Part shown: positions 31,959 to 32,960 of the stretch, in pieces
How positions within the stretch are numbered: the stretch's first letter is position 1
How the letters are laid out: each line of letters starts with the position of its first letter
Assembly: GCA_001872605.1 (NCBI GenBank)
Contig: MNXM01000057.1
Location: forward strand, 1 to 32,960
From: Armatimonadetes bacterium CG2_30_59_28
Lineage (GTDB): Bacteria; Armatimonadota; Abditibacteriia; CG2-30-59-28
DNA: 32,960 nucleotides
Direction of reading: 5' to 3'
Program-made: the position numbers and the translations under genes
Notes under the pieces: generated by a model
Told to the model about the DNA's origin: nothing
Seen by the model: only the letters and a program-made list of their open reading frames with translations
Databases searched by the model: none

Positions 31959-32803
31959 GTGAAGACCTTCAGTTCGATATGGCGCTCTCGTACAGCGACT
32001 CCGATGCTTGGCTTGCCAAGGACCTGGCCAACTTGGTGTTGCGATATGGTTATGAAGTATACTGCGCGGACTTGCAGCCGGACCAAGCTCGGGGGTTTCT
32101 TCGGGCGAATCTCCGAGAGATATACCGAAGTGCATGTGTCAATGTCGTGATTTGGTCGAAGGACTACGCCGCGAAAGAAAAGGACAGCATTGTTGGCACG
32201 GAGATGCGACTTATTATCAACCGGCATATTGAGAAAGACGATGCCAGGGCTTTATTTGTCCTCGCCATAGACGGCACACCGCCTCAGGATGATTTGCAGG
32301 AGGTGCTCTTTCATAAACTGAAAGACATCGGGATCACGGGCGCTGAGAAGTGTGTTCTTTCGCGTCTAAAGGACTTAGCAACATTTAGGACGGCAGGCAA
32401 GGTGTGCCATCCCACTGGGACTGAACATGATAGAGGCCAACTTCATCCTTGTTCCTTCTTCATCCAAGAGGGATTTCAGAAGGATTGTCTGGGCAGGTGG
32501 CGAAGGTTGGCCGATGTGGAGATTCGCTTTCCCAGACCGAGTCCTGTGAATACCCCCCACGTTTACCTCATTCCCAGTGGAAAAGTGATGAACCTGCTGT
32601 CTCACACCCTTATTCTTGAATCCGACCCAACACAATTGGACTCTAAGCGGAAAGCGACCATCGAATTCGTAAACGCGAATAGAGGGACAAAACTCAACGG
32701 ATATTGGTTCTACATGAAGAAAAACGACGCTGAAGTCGCGACGGTATACTGTGAATCCTACGATGACTTTCTCAATGAGCAACTACGCCTGCAACACCCG
32801 TAA
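31955..32803 (+). CDS. TIR-domain protein with unknown C-terminal domain
   Basis: 282 residues. The TIR domain (about 6-135) starts FDMALSYSDSDAWLAKDLAN, then VLRYGYEVYCADLQ, CVNVVIWSKDYAA and VGTEMRLII. Glu83 falls at the position of the catalytic glutamate of NAD-cleaving TIR enzymes, and FVLAIDGTPP is the following core strand. Residues about 140-282 (from GKVCHPTGTEHDRG to NEQLRLQHP) form a second domain I do not recognise. TIR proteins in bacteria are often defence effectors that deplete NAD or make signalling nucleotides. The ATG overlaps the methyltransferase stop (ATGA), so it is coupled with it. The pair suggests a modification/effector module, which is an inference from context. Confidence 0.85.
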   Translation: MSEDLQFDMALSYSDSDAWLAKDLANLVLRYGYEVYCADLQPDQARGFLRANLREIYRSACVNVVIWSKDYAAKEKDSIVGTEMRLIINRHIEKDDARALFVLAIDGTPPQDDLQEVLFHKLKDIGITGAEKCVLSRLKDLATFRTAGKVCHPTGTEHDRGQLHPCSFFIQEGFQKDCLGRWRRLADVEIRFPRPSPVNTPHVYLIPSGKVMNLLSHTLILESDPTQLDSKRKATIEFVNANRGTKLNGYWFYMKKNDAEVATVYCESYDDFLNEQLRLQHP

Positions 32804-32835
32804 GGCGGTGTCAATAAATAAAGGTATCATCTCGG

Positions 32836-32960
32836 TCAGTGCGTTGAGGGGTGAATGGTGTAATTCCAGTCGCCATGAAAGGGGTTTCGTTTCAGGTTCA
32901 CTCGCTTGATTTCCTCATCCGTCACTTTCCGGCCGGTCGGATATTTCCGGCGATCCAGAC
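32836..32960 (-). CDS. ISAzo13-type transposase, C-terminal end (partial, runs off window)
   Basis: Read on the minus strand from the window edge, the frame gives LDRRKYPTGRKVTDEEIKRV, then NLKRNPFHGDWNYTIHPSTH and a TGA stop at 32836. This is the very conserved end of ISAzo13-family (Rhodopirellula-type) transposases, which finish K-FHGEWNYTIKP. Only about 40 residues lie inside the window, so integrity is unknown. It converges with the TIR gene, leaving 32 nt between the two stop codons, so the methylase-TIR pair is bordered by a mobile element on this side. Confidence 0.8.
   Translation of the reverse strand, partial: LDRRKYPTGRKVTDEEIKRVNLKRNPFHGDWNYTIHPSTH

Noticed and set aside
1-32960. 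tRNA, rRNA and riboswitch genes
   Set aside because: No cloverleaf with a GTTCRA arm, no rRNA-like conserved stretch and no recognisable riboswitch core was found by reading either strand.

Overview
The window is bacterial chromosomal DNA, moderately GC-rich, with Shine-Dalgarno (GGAGG-type) start sites. The mix of genes suggests an uncultured environmental bacterium, possibly Armatimonadota or a planctomycete/hydrogenedentote-like lineage: sulfatase remnants, a very large secreted GATase/PHP-like protein, GT-C membrane glycosyltransferases, a Gfo/Idh/MocA oxidoreductase beside an M19 dipeptidase, an FGGY kinase with a fused aldolase/SDR, and IS4, IS1634 and ISAzo13 relics. The lineage is an inference and is not fixed by any marker here. 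No rRNA, tRNA or CRISPR array was seen.

Layout. 1-700: an antitoxin/PIN-toxin pair (minus strand) whose toxin looks decayed at its C-terminus. 715-3342: a large membrane PAS/GAF NarL-type histidine kinase. 3421-4922: a graveyard with the C-terminus of a glycosyltransferase, a scrambled RAYT (REP-associated Y1 transposase) relic and the C-terminus of a sulfatase. 5086-7251: a higBA-type toxin/antitoxin pair followed closely by gatB. 7337-13414 (minus): a sugar kinase, an aldolase/dehydrogenase fusion, mscL, a GT-C membrane protein and a tiny membrane ORF, then pspA at 13516-14331 with its own promoter. 14440-18110: a second graveyard with an alpha-2-macroglobulin tail (present twice), an orphan antitoxin, an unknown ORF, a complete but broken IS4-type element with 21-bp inverted repeats, an IS1634-type fragment and a roughly 100-bp MITE-like hairpin. 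18120-22045 (minus): an operon of M19 dipeptidase, Gfo/Idh/MocA oxidoreductase and GT-C protein, with a good promoter. 22290-27251 (plus): a TPR protein, a UPF0173 metallo-hydrolase, a DedA protein, an Rpn-type nuclease and RtcB. A long inverted repeat follows, then the 1182-residue secreted protein. 31057-32803: a frameshifted D12-class DNA adenine methylase overlapping a TIR-domain gene by 4 nt. The extreme right edge holds the C-terminus of an ISAzo13-type transposase.

Two things stand out. (1) A family of 15-17 bp perfect palindromes, always with the same T...C flanks (unit TCGGACTCTGYGAGTCCGC), sits almost only inside dead transposase genes. Six copies lie in one IS and two in or beside the RAYT relic. 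Two of the IS copies shift the transposase frame by the amount a 19-nt insertion would. They look like a mobile REP-like element, with the RAYT as a plausible relative of its mobiliser. (2) A methylase-TIR gene pair at the right end has the architecture of a defence cassette (DNA modification plus an NAD-consuming type of effector), although the methylase copy here is frameshifted.
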